A stretch of DNA of 64,000 nucleotides from Rhodococcoides kyotonense (lineage in GTDB: Bacteria > Actinomycetota > Actinomycetes > Mycobacteriales > Mycobacteriaceae), in NCBI RefSeq assembly GCF_900188125.1, contig NZ_FZOW01000015.1, positions 90,544-154,543 on the forward strand, given 5' to 3'. Positions within the stretch are counted from its first letter, which is position 1, and every line of letters starts with the position of its first letter. Positions 8,268-17,328 of the stretch are shown here, in pieces. The translations under genes and the position numbers were made by a program. The notes under the pieces were generated by a model. The model saw nothing but the letters and a program-made list of their open reading frames with translations. It ran no database searches and was not told where the DNA came from.

Positions 8268-9464
8268 ATGCAAACTCCCATCGTGATCGTAGGAGCAGGA
8301 CTGGGCGGATCTCGCGTGGCCTCGGAGCTCAGGGACAATGGCTTCGAGGGACCCATCGTACTGATTGGTGAGGAAACGCATGCGCCGTACGACCGACCGC
8401 CGCTCTCCAAAGCACTGTTACTGGGAACTGTGGATCAAGTCGACCTCAATCCCACCGAGTTCTACGAGCAGAACAGAATCGAGTTACGCACCGGCACACG
8501 GGTGACAGCGGTCGATCCGGTGGCCAAGACCGTCACAGTGGAACCCGCCTACGGTGGATCTTCTGAGGCCGTGGCGTACTCGTCGTTGGTACTTGCAACC
8601 GGACTTAAGCCTCGAATGCTGCCCTTTGCACTCGATCGCGTGGGTGTGCACGTCCTTCGTACTATCGACGACGCGCGATCACTGCGGGCCGCCAGTAAAT
8701 CCGCTACCCACGCTGTCATCGTGGGTGCCGGGTTCATAGGGTGCGAAGTGGCCGCCAGCTTGCGAACCCGCGGACTGAGCGTGACAGTGGTGGAAGCGTC
8801 CCGAGCACCCCTGTCGGCGGCACTCGGCATACAGGTCGGCACAATGGTCGGTCGATTGCACGCGGCCGAGGGCGTGGACCTCCGCACCGGTGTCGGAATC
8901 ACCGGAATCATCGGGGAGCAACGCGTCACCGGTGTGACGCTGTCCGACGGTGACGAAATCCGCGCCGACATCGTCGTCCTCGGTATCGGGTCGACTCCGG
9001 TGGTCGACTTGGTTGCCGGGTCCGGTATCGAGATCGCAGATTCTGCGGTAGGAGGTGGGATTTCATGTGATGCCAACGGTCACGCCTCGGTCCCCGACGT
9101 CTACGCCGTGGGCGATGTAGCGAACTGGCGTGACAACGCGGGCTCGCCAGCGCGCGTCGAGCACTGGAACAACGTCGTAGCGCAAGCAACGACAGTTGCG
9201 GCAACAATTCTCGATATCGCACCGGACGACCGGCCTGCTGTGTCCTACTTCTGGAGCGACCAGTTCGACCTCAAACTTCAGGCGCTCGGCCATCCCGGCG
9301 TCGGAGACGACGTCCACGTAGTCTCCGACGAGGGTGGTAAATTCGTCGTACTCTACAGCCGAGAGGGAAAGTTGACGGCGGTTGTCGGCGTGGGCAAACC
9401 GGCCGCGGTCATGAAGATGCGATCACATGTTATCGCTCGAACCCCTATACACGACCTCGTGTGA
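8268..9464 (+). CDS. NAD(P)H:ferredoxin/rubredoxin-type reductase (rhodocoxin reductase-like)
   Basis: A 398-residue FAD enzyme. It has GAGLGGSRVASELR at the N-terminus, YDRPPLSK around residue 45, a second nucleotide motif VGAGFIGCEVAASL near residue 150, and the FAD-closing VYAVGDVANW. This is the layout of putidaredoxin, rhodocoxin and terpredoxin reductases. It provides a second route for electrons to the ferredoxin. It follows the FprB-like gene after 30 bases and is the last gene of the operon; the next gene is convergent. Confidence 0.92.
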   Translation: MQTPIVIVGAGLGGSRVASELRDNGFEGPIVLIGEETHAPYDRPPLSKALLLGTVDQVDLNPTEFYEQNRIELRTGTRVTAVDPVAKTVTVEPAYGGSSEAVAYSSLVLATGLKPRMLPFALDRVGVHVLRTIDDARSLRAASKSATHAVIVGAGFIGCEVAASLRTRGLSVTVVEASRAPLSAALGIQVGTMVGRLHAAEGVDLRTGVGITGIIGEQRVTGVTLSDGDEIRADIVVLGIGSTPVVDLVAGSGIEIADSAVGGGISCDANGHASVPDVYAVGDVANWRDNAGSPARVEHWNNVVAQATTVAATILDIAPDDRPAVSYFWSDQFDLKLQALGHPGVGDDVHVVSDEGGKFVVLYSREGKLTAVVGVGKPAAVMKMRSHVIARTPIHDLV

Positions 9465-9486
9465 CGTAGGTGCGTTGGCGGCGGTC

Positions 9487-9897
9487 TCAGTCGGCCGCCA
9501 CCGTCACCGTGACGTCGATGTTCCCTCTGACTGCGTTCGAGTACGGGCACAACCGATGTGCCTCGTCAGCAATCTGCTGTGCGACATCGGCACTCAAATT
9601 GGGCACACTGACTTCGATCTCGACAGCAAGCCCGAAGGTGCCGTCGTCGAGCTGCCCCAACGACACACGGCAGCCCACCGCCGAGTCGCCGATGTCCACT
9701 TTGCGGCGACCTCCTGCCAACCGAAGCGCAGAATGGAAGCACGCGGCATATCCGACGGCAAAGAGCTGCTCGGGATTGGTTCCTGTTCCACTTCCTGGCA
9801 TCGACATTTCAACATCCAACGCACCGTCCGACGTGCGACCGTGGCCGCGTCGACCGTCACCGGTGGACAGAGCTTCTGCGGTGTACATCATCTTCAT
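9487..9897 (-). CDS. ohr: Organic hydroperoxide resistance protein, Ohr/OsmC family
   Basis: A 136-residue peroxidase subunit. It has the two redox cysteines of the Ohr group: C53 in YAACFHSAL and C117 in LCPYSNA. It reduces organic hydroperoxides, using lipoylated proteins or thiols as the electron source. AAAGG lies 8 bases before the ATG. It begins 11 bases after the luciferase-like oxidoreductase, so the two form an operon. Protection from peroxides made by the P450 or by flavoenzymes is a plausible role here. Confidence 0.92.
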   Translation of the reverse strand: MKMMYTAEALSTGDGRRGHGRTSDGALDVEMSMPGSGTGTNPEQLFAVGYAACFHSALRLAGGRRKVDIGDSAVGCRVSLGQLDDGTFGLAVEIEVSVPNLSADVAQQIADEAHRLCPYSNAVRGNIDVTVTVAAD

Positions 9898-9908
9898 CGG
9901 TATACCTT

Positions 9909-10868
9909 TCAGTTCGTGGCGGCTCGTTTGCCGTACGTGGTATTTCCCCGAGTGAGAACCGATGCGACCTCACGGCCGAATACATCGATGGTTTCGAGGT
10001 TCGCGAGGTCATGCAGGCGGACGATGCACAATTCGATTCCACGATCGAATTCCGCAGCGAACTTCTGCACAAGTTCTGCGGGAGTGCCGATCATTGCGGG
10101 TCCCCAGCCGGATTCAGGCAATCGGCGATGTGTTCTTTCGACGACCTTCGCTCGCTGCGCTTCGTCGGTGATCATACCCACCGCGTATTGCGCAGACACG
10201 CGGGCATTCCCCGCACGCCGTGCAAGATCTTCCAGTCGAGTACGTGCGGCTCCAGGGCAATTCCACCAATCAGCCAACTCGGCTACGATCGGCATGGTCA
10301 ACTGCCGGCCTGCTCCACCGATGTGAATCGGAATCGAGCCGTTGACAGGCCTTGGCAGCCCGAATGCACCGGACAGTCGAAAGTGCTTGCCCTCGTAATC
10401 GAAGGGTTCGCCTGAAAACATCGCTCGGACAATCTCGATCGTCTCGGCCAGTTGTTCCGAACGACAACGGGGAGAGTCGTATTCGATACCGAACATGTCG
10501 AATTCGGATTCGATCGATCCCCAACCCAAGCCGAGCTCGAACCGACCTCCCGCGATCCTATCGACCGTGGCCGCCATCTTGGCCAGGACAGCAGGATGCC
10601 GAAATGGGTTGCATCCGACGAGATGACCCAGCCGAATTCTTCCGGTGGCCACTGCGATGGCAGAGATCAATGTCCAACTCTCCAACGCATCAGCCCGATT
10701 CGCTGCAGGGGCGAACAGATGATCCATCAGCCAGAACGACTGAAAACCGGAGTGTTCCGCACGAACAGCCGCGTCGATCACTGCTTGGAAGTCGAGCCCT
10801 ACCTGCGGTACGAATATCCCGAAGCCGCCGCCGAAAGTCGGAAACCGAGCCGATTCTTCGAAGCTCAT
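9909..10868 (-). CDS. Luciferase-like (LLM class) F420- or FMN-dependent oxidoreductase
   Basis: A 319-residue TIM-barrel protein of the bacterial luciferase-like family. Typical segments are WLMDHLFAP near residue 50, GHLVGCNPFRHPAVLAKM, GRFELGLGWG, and PIHIGGAGRQLTMPIVAE. Many actinobacterial members use F420. The reaction could be a reduction of an enone or a Baeyer-Villiger-like oxidation; the sequence does not decide. A motif-1 operator-like site lies about 52 bases upstream. A second member of the family is at 39171-40040. Confidence 0.85.
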   Translation of the reverse strand: MSFEESARFPTFGGGFGIFVPQVGLDFQAVIDAAVRAEHSGFQSFWLMDHLFAPAANRADALESWTLISAIAVATGRIRLGHLVGCNPFRHPAVLAKMAATVDRIAGGRFELGLGWGSIESEFDMFGIEYDSPRCRSEQLAETIEIVRAMFSGEPFDYEGKHFRLSGAFGLPRPVNGSIPIHIGGAGRQLTMPIVAELADWWNCPGAARTRLEDLARRAGNARVSAQYAVGMITDEAQRAKVVERTHRRLPESGWGPAMIGTPAELVQKFAAEFDRGIELCIVRLHDLANLETIDVFGREVASVLTRGNTTYGKRAATN

Positions 10869-10919
10869 ACTATCCGACAGTAGTTCGAAACTCGGCCTAT
10901 GACAATGGCTTCATTCCTT

Positions 10920-10933
10920 TGAATTCTGATTCA
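10920..10933. promoter_or_regulatory. Operator-like site, motif 1
   Basis: TGAATtctgATTCA, a good match to TGAAY-N4-RTTCA. It sits between the start of the luciferase-like gene (10868, minus) and the end of the TetR gene (10942), so it should control the former and ohr. Confidence 0.6.
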
Positions 10934-10941
10934 CGAAGGGA

Positions 10942-11532
10942 TCAGACGTGAACGAACAGTGCCCGATGCAATATCGCTCGTCCAATCCGAACTGATTCGG
11001 CCGCGTCACCTTCGACTCTTTCCGCCAATGGGCGCGCCATGTGCAGCGCGATCATCAGATCCTCGGCCCCTACCCCGTCGACGACGAGACCGGCCGAACG
11101 CCCCGCGGCAAGCAACGATTCGAACGCTGCCGCAGTCCGACGCGACAGCGCGGTGAACCATTCGATGTCGGCGCCGGAGAGCACATGAACGAAACTTCGT
11201 TCGTCGATGATCATGTCGAGCACGTCCTCGAAGAGCTTGATGATTCCGTCGGGACGTCCCGCCAGGTCACTTGCCAGTTGCTCGATTCGCGCAACGTTGT
11301 CCTCGAACACCATGGCCGCGAGTTCCTCACGTGTCGTGAAGTTGCGGTACAGCGTCGTCCGACTAACTTCGGCGATGCGCGCGACCTCCTCCAACGCGAC
11401 GTCGGGCCCCTTCGCGGCGAAGGCTTGGCGGGCGGCGGAGAGCAGTCGTTCTCGATTGCGCACAGCATCGGTGCGCTTGGACCTGTTGGAATCGACCGAC
11501 GGCATGTCAGGAACATTACCGGTTGCGTCCAT
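10942..11532 (-). CDS. TetR family transcriptional regulator
   Basis: A 196-residue TetR regulator. The helix-turn-helix lies at about residues 24-70, with DVALEEVARIAEVSRTTLYR and NFTTREELAAM. The C-terminal ligand domain is divergent. The ATG at 11532 is used; an internal ATG at 11505 is an alternative. A motif-2 site (11548-11573) is 16-41 bases upstream of the start. The same palindrome precedes genes at 41.8, 44.6 and 46.8 kb, so this protein is the best candidate for the motif-2 regulator, presumably autoregulated. Confidence 0.88.
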   Translation of the reverse strand: MDATGNVPDMPSVDSNRSKRTDAVRNRERLLSAARQAFAAKGPDVALEEVARIAEVSRTTLYRNFTTREELAAMVFEDNVARIEQLASDLAGRPDGIIKLFEDVLDMIIDERSFVHVLSGADIEWFTALSRRTAAAFESLLAAGRSAGLVVDGVGAEDLMIALHMARPLAERVEGDAAESVRIGRAILHRALFVHV

Positions 11533-11547
11533 CGAGTCCGGTACCGA

Positions 11548-11573
11548 CTATCCGTACATCGACGTTCATTTCG
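11548..11573. promoter_or_regulatory. Operator-like palindrome, motif 2 (site B)
   Basis: Half-sites CTATCCGTAC and GTTCATTTCG with a 6-base spacer. The left half is perfect, the right half degenerate. It lies immediately upstream of the TetR gene and is probably its autoregulatory site. Confidence 0.5.
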
Positions 11574-11777
11574 GCGAGCGGCTGTCGTACCCAGCATTCT
11601 GCATCAGTCCTGATCAGGAAACTCGACGCTGATCAGCCGTAAGTCTGCCGAGTACGCGAGCGGCGAAGGCATCGCAACAGCCTCGGATGGGCGGACACAG
11701 TCGACCACCAGGTGGCCATACCTTGAATGTCCACCTCAACACGACACATCGCCGGGGCGCACGGACGCGAGTCGCCC

Positions 11778-13460
11778 TCAGACTATTTTTAGTTCGTCCG
11801 CACGACCCGCTTCCATGGCACTGGCAGCATGTCGAGCCGCAACGTACCCGAATGCCATGGTGTACGAGATACTCGCTCCTGCACCGAAATACGTTCTCCC
11901 CAGGACTGTTGCAGTGATATTTCCGGTCGCGTACAACCCGGCAATCGGCGATCCATTCTCTCCGATCACGCGTGAGAACTCATCGGCAACCAAGCCGCCA
12001 CCTGTCCCTGCATCGGAAGGAAAGATTTGAACCGCATAGAACGGGCCCCTCGCCACCGGTCCCAGCGCCGGGTTCGGCTTGTGGGCCGGATCGCCCAGCG
12101 CTCGGTTGTACGCCGACACACCACGTCCGAACTCGGGATCGAGCCCATTCTCGGCATGCGCGTTGAAAGTCGAAATGGTGTCGACCAAATTGTCCCCATC
12201 CACGTCGATGAGTTTGGCCAGATCTTCGATGGTTTCCGCCTTCTTCACCCACCCGTTCGTGAACCATTCCTTCGGCATGTGTCCCGGGAGGCCTATCCCC
12301 GCAGCGTAGCGACGGCGGTATGCATCATCGGTGATTGCCCAACACGGCGCGGCGTCGTGGTCGTACATTGCGACGGCCACATCACCCATCGCTGAGGATT
12401 CGTTGACAAAACGCTTCCCCTCTCGATTGACCAGAATCCCACCTGGCCGTTGACGCGACTGACCCATCGTCGAGGCTCCGAGTTCGGCAATGGTGGACGG
12501 AAGCCACCAGGCGTTGTCCATGAGGTCGATGCCTGCACCCGCTGCAATACCCATTTCGAGAACCTCGCCAGTGTCTCCGGGATTGGCAATGGACAAGCTG
12601 CCGTCGTTGACGCCGCCGCTGTACTTACGGCGCATGTCGGCGTTGTGCGCAAACCCACCGGCTGCCAGGAGAACACCCTCACGGCCCTGGACCGAGATCG
12701 ACTTTCCTTCATGGACAATTCGAGCGCCGACCACCCGTCCGCCGTCGAGAATCAACTGCTCGACCGGTGACTCGGTCCAGACCTCGATGCCATCATCAAG
12801 GGCCATGCGTAATAGCTGCCCGATGATTGCGGCACCGTTGGTCAACATCTTTCTTCCTCGTATCTTCGAGACGACTGTACGAAGAAAGACACGTGCGGCA
12901 ACGAGAAACGCAGCGACCGACCGATTGAAGTACTGAATGGAACGGAGCTCGTTCGTCTTGACGACCAAACCGATGTGCTGCGCCATGCCCGGCATGATTC
13001 TGTCGCGCCAGTCCTTGCCCAGTAAGTCGGCGTTCCACGGCTGGGACTCGATCGAACGTCCACGATCGACTCCACCCGGCAATTCGGAGTAGTAGTCGCT
13101 GTATCCGTCTGCACGGACGAACTCGACACCACGTCTTCGCATCAGGCCGACCAAGTCGTTGCCCGCGGTGACGTACGCGCGCCGCCGGGCCAACGGATTG
13201 GTCCGATCGGGATCACCGAGTGTGGATTGCATGTACAGGAGCGAATCGTCCATCGAGTCCGCGACGCCTTCCTCCTGCATCAACACGTTGTTCGGCACCC
13301 ACATCACCCCACCGGACATAGCCGTAGAGCCACCGACGAGTGCTTGCTTTTCCACAACCAGGGGTTGGAGGCCGGCCTCCTTGGCTGCTATTGCGGCCGA
13401 CAGTCCGCCGCCGCCGCTTCCGACGATCAGAAAGTCGACGCTGTGGTCCCACTCGGTCAT
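11778..13460 (-). CDS. FAD-dependent dehydrogenase, 3-ketosteroid dehydrogenase-like
   Basis: A 560-residue flavoprotein of the fumarate reductase/KstD superfamily. The FAD motif VGSGGGGLSAAIAAKEAG lies at about residues 13-30, then VVEK and GGSTAMSGG. The C-terminal FAD segment is YFGAGASISYTMAFGYVA, in the position of the PGG-containing segment of KstD enzymes. The length matches KstD (about 560). It would introduce a double bond next to a ketone in a ring compound; steroid activity itself is not proven. AGGAG precedes the ATG. It follows an aldehyde dehydrogenase gene on the same strand. Confidence 0.85.
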   Translation of the reverse strand: MTEWDHSVDFLIVGSGGGGLSAAIAAKEAGLQPLVVEKQALVGGSTAMSGGVMWVPNNVLMQEEGVADSMDDSLLYMQSTLGDPDRTNPLARRRAYVTAGNDLVGLMRRRGVEFVRADGYSDYYSELPGGVDRGRSIESQPWNADLLGKDWRDRIMPGMAQHIGLVVKTNELRSIQYFNRSVAAFLVAARVFLRTVVSKIRGRKMLTNGAAIIGQLLRMALDDGIEVWTESPVEQLILDGGRVVGARIVHEGKSISVQGREGVLLAAGGFAHNADMRRKYSGGVNDGSLSIANPGDTGEVLEMGIAAGAGIDLMDNAWWLPSTIAELGASTMGQSRQRPGGILVNREGKRFVNESSAMGDVAVAMYDHDAAPCWAITDDAYRRRYAAGIGLPGHMPKEWFTNGWVKKAETIEDLAKLIDVDGDNLVDTISTFNAHAENGLDPEFGRGVSAYNRALGDPAHKPNPALGPVARGPFYAVQIFPSDAGTGGGLVADEFSRVIGENGSPIAGLYATGNITATVLGRTYFGAGASISYTMAFGYVAARHAASAMEAGRADELKIV

Positions 13461-13587
13461 TTCTGCTCCTGATTGTGCACGGGTGCCGGCCCGATGCCGT
13501 TGTAGTTGGAAAGTGAAACCGGCTCCTCTGCGGGTGTCGACACCGCCGAGGAGCCAGTGGTCCTGGTGGCCCTAGTGGTTCGAAATG

Positions 13588-15060
13588 TCAGATACTGATA
13601 CCGACCAGCTTGGTATCCAAGTACTCGTTTATGCCTTCTGCCGCGCCTTCACGTCCCAGACCGCTCTCTTTGACGCCACCGAACGGCGCTGCGGCAGACG
13701 TCGGATTTATGTCGTTGATACCGACCATTCCGAAGTTGAGCTTTTCCGTTACACGAAGAGCACGGGAGAGGTCTCGGGTGTATACGTAAGAGGCAAGTCC
13801 GTAGTCGGTATCGTTCGCCATCTCGATCACCTCCGATTCTTCGTCAAAAATCGTCACTGCCGCAACAGGTCCGAACGTTTCCTCTCGGTAAATCTCCATG
13901 TCCGGTGTGACACCGGTGAGAATCGTCGGAGCGTAGAAGTAGCCCTGGTCGAACTTGTCTCCGGTCAAGCGTCGACCGCCCACGGCAATCGTTGCGCCCT
14001 TGCTGGTGGCGTCGTCGACCTGGCGCTGCATCCGATCCAGCGACGGCGCGTCGATCAAGGGGCCGACGCCGCTGCTGGGCTCGAGACCATTTCCCGGCTG
14101 CAACTTCGACGTTCGCGCGACCAAAGTCTCGATGAACTTCTCGGCGATGGAGCGATGCACGAAGATTCGGTTCGGACTGATGCAAGCCTGACCGGTGTTG
14201 AGGAACTTGACCAACGTCGCACCCTTGGCGGCATGCACCGGATCGGCATCCTCGAACACGATGAACGGAGCGTGTCCACCGAGTTCGAGCGACACACGCT
14301 TGACTGTGGATGCAGCCTCTTTGGCGAGAAGCTTGCCTACATCGGTCGACCCTGTGAACGCGATCTTGCGTACCGCTTTGCTGGCGAAGACGGTCTCGCT
14401 GAACGATCGCGCACTCTGTGTAGTGACGAGATTCGCGACGCCCGCAGGAATCCCGGCGTCCTCGAAGATCTTGAACACAGCGATCGCGGTGAGTGGGGTG
14501 TTCTTGGCCGGCTTGAGCACTACCGGGCACCCGGCAGCGAAGGCCGGTGCGACCTTGCGCGTGATCATCGAGATCGGGTAGTTCCACGGGGTTACAGCAG
14601 CGACGACGCCGACCGGCTGGCGCAGAGCCAGGAACCGCTGGTCGGGCCGCGCCGACGGAATGGTCGATCCGTACACTCGTTTGGCCTCTTCGGCGAACCA
14701 GATCAGAAAGTCGGCCGCGTACTTGACTTCGGTCCGTGCAGCCTTGAGGGGTTTACCCTGTTCCATGGTCATCAATACCGCCAGGTCGTCCGCACGCTCC
14801 AACATCAATCGATGTGCGGTGTGCAGGAAATCGGCACGCTGGTACGCAGTGAGCGTGGCGAAACCCGGAAATGCCCGCTCGGCAGCATCGATCGCGTTTT
14901 GCACGTCGGACGCCTGACCTGAGGCAACCGAGGCAAGCACGTCACCGGTCGCAGGGTTCGTCACATCGAAGTAGGCCCCAGTAGCGCCTGTACTCCATTT
15001 TCCGTCGATATACAGCGATTCCCGAGTGACACTCGGATCCTCGAACAACGGCAATGACAT
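13588..15060 (-). CDS. NAD(P)-dependent aldehyde dehydrogenase, succinate-semialdehyde dehydrogenase-like
   Basis: A 490-residue aldehyde dehydrogenase. Motifs in order are TPWNYPISMITRK, FTGSTDVGKLL, LELGGHAPFIVFEDAD with the general-base glutamate, and NTGQACISPNR with the catalytic cysteine. The start at 15060 is preceded by TTGGAG at suitable distance; the frame is open to 15123 but that extension is unlike the family. It is the first gene of a minus-strand pair with the KstD-like flavoprotein, and lies divergent to an SDR gene across a region with a motif-1 site. Confidence 0.9.
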   Translation of the reverse strand: MSLPLFEDPSVTRESLYIDGKWSTGATGAYFDVTNPATGDVLASVASGQASDVQNAIDAAERAFPGFATLTAYQRADFLHTAHRLMLERADDLAVLMTMEQGKPLKAARTEVKYAADFLIWFAEEAKRVYGSTIPSARPDQRFLALRQPVGVVAAVTPWNYPISMITRKVAPAFAAGCPVVLKPAKNTPLTAIAVFKIFEDAGIPAGVANLVTTQSARSFSETVFASKAVRKIAFTGSTDVGKLLAKEAASTVKRVSLELGGHAPFIVFEDADPVHAAKGATLVKFLNTGQACISPNRIFVHRSIAEKFIETLVARTSKLQPGNGLEPSSGVGPLIDAPSLDRMQRQVDDATSKGATIAVGGRRLTGDKFDQGYFYAPTILTGVTPDMEIYREETFGPVAAVTIFDEESEVIEMANDTDYGLASYVYTRDLSRALRVTEKLNFGMVGINDINPTSAAAPFGGVKESGLGREGAAEGINEYLDTKLVGISI

Positions 15061-15144
15061 AGGAATCTCCAAGAGTAGCTTCAGGAACGGCCGACCTGAC
15101 CGCGAAGAGAGCATACCCCCCAATGTCCGTGTGCTTCAATGTAT

Positions 15145-15158
15145 TGAACACAAATTCA
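15145..15158. promoter_or_regulatory. Operator-like site, motif 1
   Basis: TGAACacaaATTCA in the 315-base divergent region between the aldehyde dehydrogenase (minus) and the SDR (plus). It could control both promoters. Confidence 0.6.
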
Positions 15159-15375
15159 ATCGAAGCACAGTGATATGTATCGAATCTACATTCTGTTCGA
15201 ACGCCGGTGCATGGGATGATTTCTCCGAGGAGGACCTAGCGACGACCGAGCGGAATGCTCGGGCGTCGAATACGAAGACTTCGTTCACGACGGTCATCCA
15301 CCGACAAGCCGATGCACTCGAACCGAACCTCATCGACGACAACACGCTTCGCACGCGATCTTCTGAAAGGCAACA

Positions 15376-16125
15376 ATGAAGCTGAAAGACAAAACCGCTG
15401 TGGTGACCGGAGCAACGGCTGGGATCGGATTGGCGATCGCACAACGCTTAGCCGAGGAGGGTGCCCACGTCTATTTCACCGGACGCAGCACCGAACGCCT
15501 CGACGAGGCCAAAGCCCGCATCGGAGACCGAGCAACCGGCGTACAGGCCGACGTGACCGTCGCCGAGGACCTGGACCGACTGTACGCACTTATCGTGTCC
15601 GACGGTCGGCGGGTGGACATCGTAGTGGCGAATGCGGGAGGCGGAGACAACCTACCTCTCGAGCAAGTGACGTTGGAACACTACAACTCCATATTCAACA
15701 CCAACGTCCGCGGGACGCTCTTCACGATCCAGAAGGCGCTACCGCTCTTGGAAACCGGCGCGTCGATCGTGCTTCTCAGTTCGGTCGCTGCGGACAGCGG
15801 GTCGCACGGTCTCGGCGTGTATGCCGCATCGAAGGCAGCGGTCCGTTCGTTTGCACGCACATGGGCGAACGAGTTGAAAAGCAAGGGAATTCGAGTGAAT
15901 GCCATTGCTCCTGGCGCCATCGACACGCCAGGACTCGCCGCGGCGGTCAGCGTCGGTGGCGCACAGATCACCGAGATGTTCGACATGATCGGCCAGCACA
16001 CCCCGCTCGGAAGGGTCGGCGCCGGCCACGAAGTCGCCGATGCTGCGCTCTATCTCGCGAGTTCGGACAGCAGTTACACCACTGGGTCCGTCATCTACGT
16101 CGACGGCGGGCAGAGCCAGATCTAG
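15376..16125 (+). CDS. SDR family oxidoreductase
   Basis: A 249-residue classical short-chain dehydrogenase. It has TGATAGIGLAIAQRL at residues 12-26, NAGGG near residue 90, serine in VLLSSVAAD, and the catalytic YAASK near residue 152. The C-terminus GSVIYVDGGQ is typical. AAAGG precedes the ATG. It oxidises or reduces an alcohol/ketone of unknown identity with NAD(P). It ends against a convergent SDR gene, with a strong hairpin between them. Confidence 0.9.
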   Translation: MKLKDKTAVVTGATAGIGLAIAQRLAEEGAHVYFTGRSTERLDEAKARIGDRATGVQADVTVAEDLDRLYALIVSDGRRVDIVVANAGGGDNLPLEQVTLEHYNSIFNTNVRGTLFTIQKALPLLETGASIVLLSSVAADSGSHGLGVYAASKAAVRSFARTWANELKSKGIRVNAIAPGAIDTPGLAAAVSVGGAQITEMFDMIGQHTPLGRVGAGHEVADAALYLASSDSSYTTGSVIYVDGGQSQI

Positions 16126-16145
16126 CGCGGACAATGTGTGGCGCA

Positions 16146-16191
16146 CGAGAACTGCGGTGGACCTGCACGGACAGATCGACCGCAGTTCTCG
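16146..16191. terminator. Bidirectional terminator hairpin
   Basis: CGAGAACTGCGGT (16146-16158) pairs perfectly with ACCGCAGTTCTCG (16179-16191). It lies between two convergent SDR genes that end at 16125 and 16205. Confidence 0.7.
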
Positions 16192-16204
16192 GCTCCTCGA
16201 GAGG

Positions 16205-17017
16205 TCAGAAGTATTGCGCTCCACCGTCGACGGTAACGTGCTCGGCCGTCATGAAGGCCGATTCGTCCGAAGCCAGAAACGCAACGATATTGGCGATCTC
16301 GTCAGGCTCGGCTGCGTACTTCTGAAGCATCGACGTGTTCATCGTTGCCAATCGAGGATTGGACTTGTTGGTCTCCTCCAGCCGTGCCTGCATGCTCCCC
16401 GATCCCATCGGCGACATAACGGCCCCGGGATGGACGCTGTTGACCCGAACTCCGTAGTGACCGAGCTCGGCTGCAAATCCACGAGTCATGCCGACCAACG
16501 CGTGTTTGCTCGTCGTGTACGGAATCATGAAGGGCTGCATCTTCTTGCCCGAGGACGAACTGATCACAATGACTGAACCGCTGCCCTGACGCGTCAGATG
16601 GGGTGCAGCGGCCATGATGGTGTTCCACACCCCGGTTACGTTGATGTCCATCGTGTCTTTGAAGACCTGAGGAGTCGTCTCGTCCCAGGTGACCGGAATA
16701 CAGATTCCGGCATTGGCGACGACCACATCCACGCTGCCAAGCTCCGAGACCACGCCGTCGACGAAAGACTTCATCGTGTCCAGATCTCGGACATCGCCCT
16801 GTCGCACGACCGCTTTACGACCTTCCCCCTCGATCAGAGCCACAGTTTCGGCGAGGTCTTCGTGGGTGGCTGACAGGTACGGAACACCGGGGAGCGGGCC
16901 GGCAAGGTCGATCCCCGCGATGTCGGCACCTTCCCTGGCGAGCCGCACAGCGTGCGCCCTTCCCTGTCCGCGAGCGATCCCGGTAATGAGGGCAACTTTG
17001 TTCTCGAGCCGTGCCAT
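16205..17017 (-). CDS. Mycofactocin-coupled SDR family oxidoreductase
   Basis: A 270-residue member of the same subfamily as the protein at 4100-4966. It has TGIARGQGRAHAVRLAREGA at the N-terminus, NAGI, the SSSSGKKMQPFMIPYTTSK catalytic region, and TVDGGAQYF at the end. It is likely an alcohol dehydrogenase that depends on mycofactocin for re-oxidation. It is the last gene of a minus-strand operon after a CoA-transferase and a small DUF3263-like protein. No mycofactocin biosynthesis gene occurs in the window, so the cofactor must come from elsewhere in the genome. Confidence 0.9.
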   Translation of the reverse strand: MARLENKVALITGIARGQGRAHAVRLAREGADIAGIDLAGPLPGVPYLSATHEDLAETVALIEGEGRKAVVRQGDVRDLDTMKSFVDGVVSELGSVDVVVANAGICIPVTWDETTPQVFKDTMDINVTGVWNTIMAAAPHLTRQGSGSVIVISSSSGKKMQPFMIPYTTSKHALVGMTRGFAAELGHYGVRVNSVHPGAVMSPMGSGSMQARLEETNKSNPRLATMNTSMLQKYAAEPDEIANIVAFLASDESAFMTAEHVTVDGGAQYF

Positions 17018-17024
17018 GGTCTAC

Positions 17025-17285
17025 CTACTCTCGATGATCGGATCCGACCACGGCCCCTCGTCGTCGGCAGACGTCGAGCACCTTTAGCCGGATGTTTTCT
17101 GGCCCTGTAAAACTATTGTCCGAGGCAAACGAGTGAAGGCGTTCGAAAAACACCCGCTCGCCCACTCCGAACCGTATGAAGATCTCCTCGGACGGGCCAC
17201 CGCCGAAGTCCAACCACGGAAGCACGAAGTCCATCATGTGCCGCTGGTCTCCACCGACTCGGGCGGCCTTCGTTCCGATCGACAC
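17025..17285 (-). CDS. Small DUF3263-like protein
   Basis: An 86-residue protein between the CoA-transferase and the mycofactocin SDR, 7 bases from the latter. The core MMDFVLPWLDFGGGPSEEI, followed by a FGVGERVFFERL segment, resembles actinobacterial DUF3263 proteins (MLDFxxxWxxYGG..EEIxxxFG), a family of unknown role. I chose the GTG at 17285 because GGGAG lies 9 bases upstream; a GTG at 17324 is also in frame without a clear ribosome site. The tight spacing supports a genuine gene. Confidence 0.55.
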   Translation of the reverse strand: MSIGTKAARVGGDQRHMMDFVLPWLDFGGGPSEEIFIRFGVGERVFFERLHSFASDNSFTGPENIRLKVLDVCRRRGAVVGSDHRE

Positions 17286-17328
17286 ATTGATCAACTCCCA
17301 TCGCGTTTCGGTGTGGCAAGCCACGTGA

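Noticed and set aside
13585..14922. Open plus-strand frame of 445 codons
   Set aside because: Antisense to the aldehyde dehydrogenase, which has all catalytic motifs.
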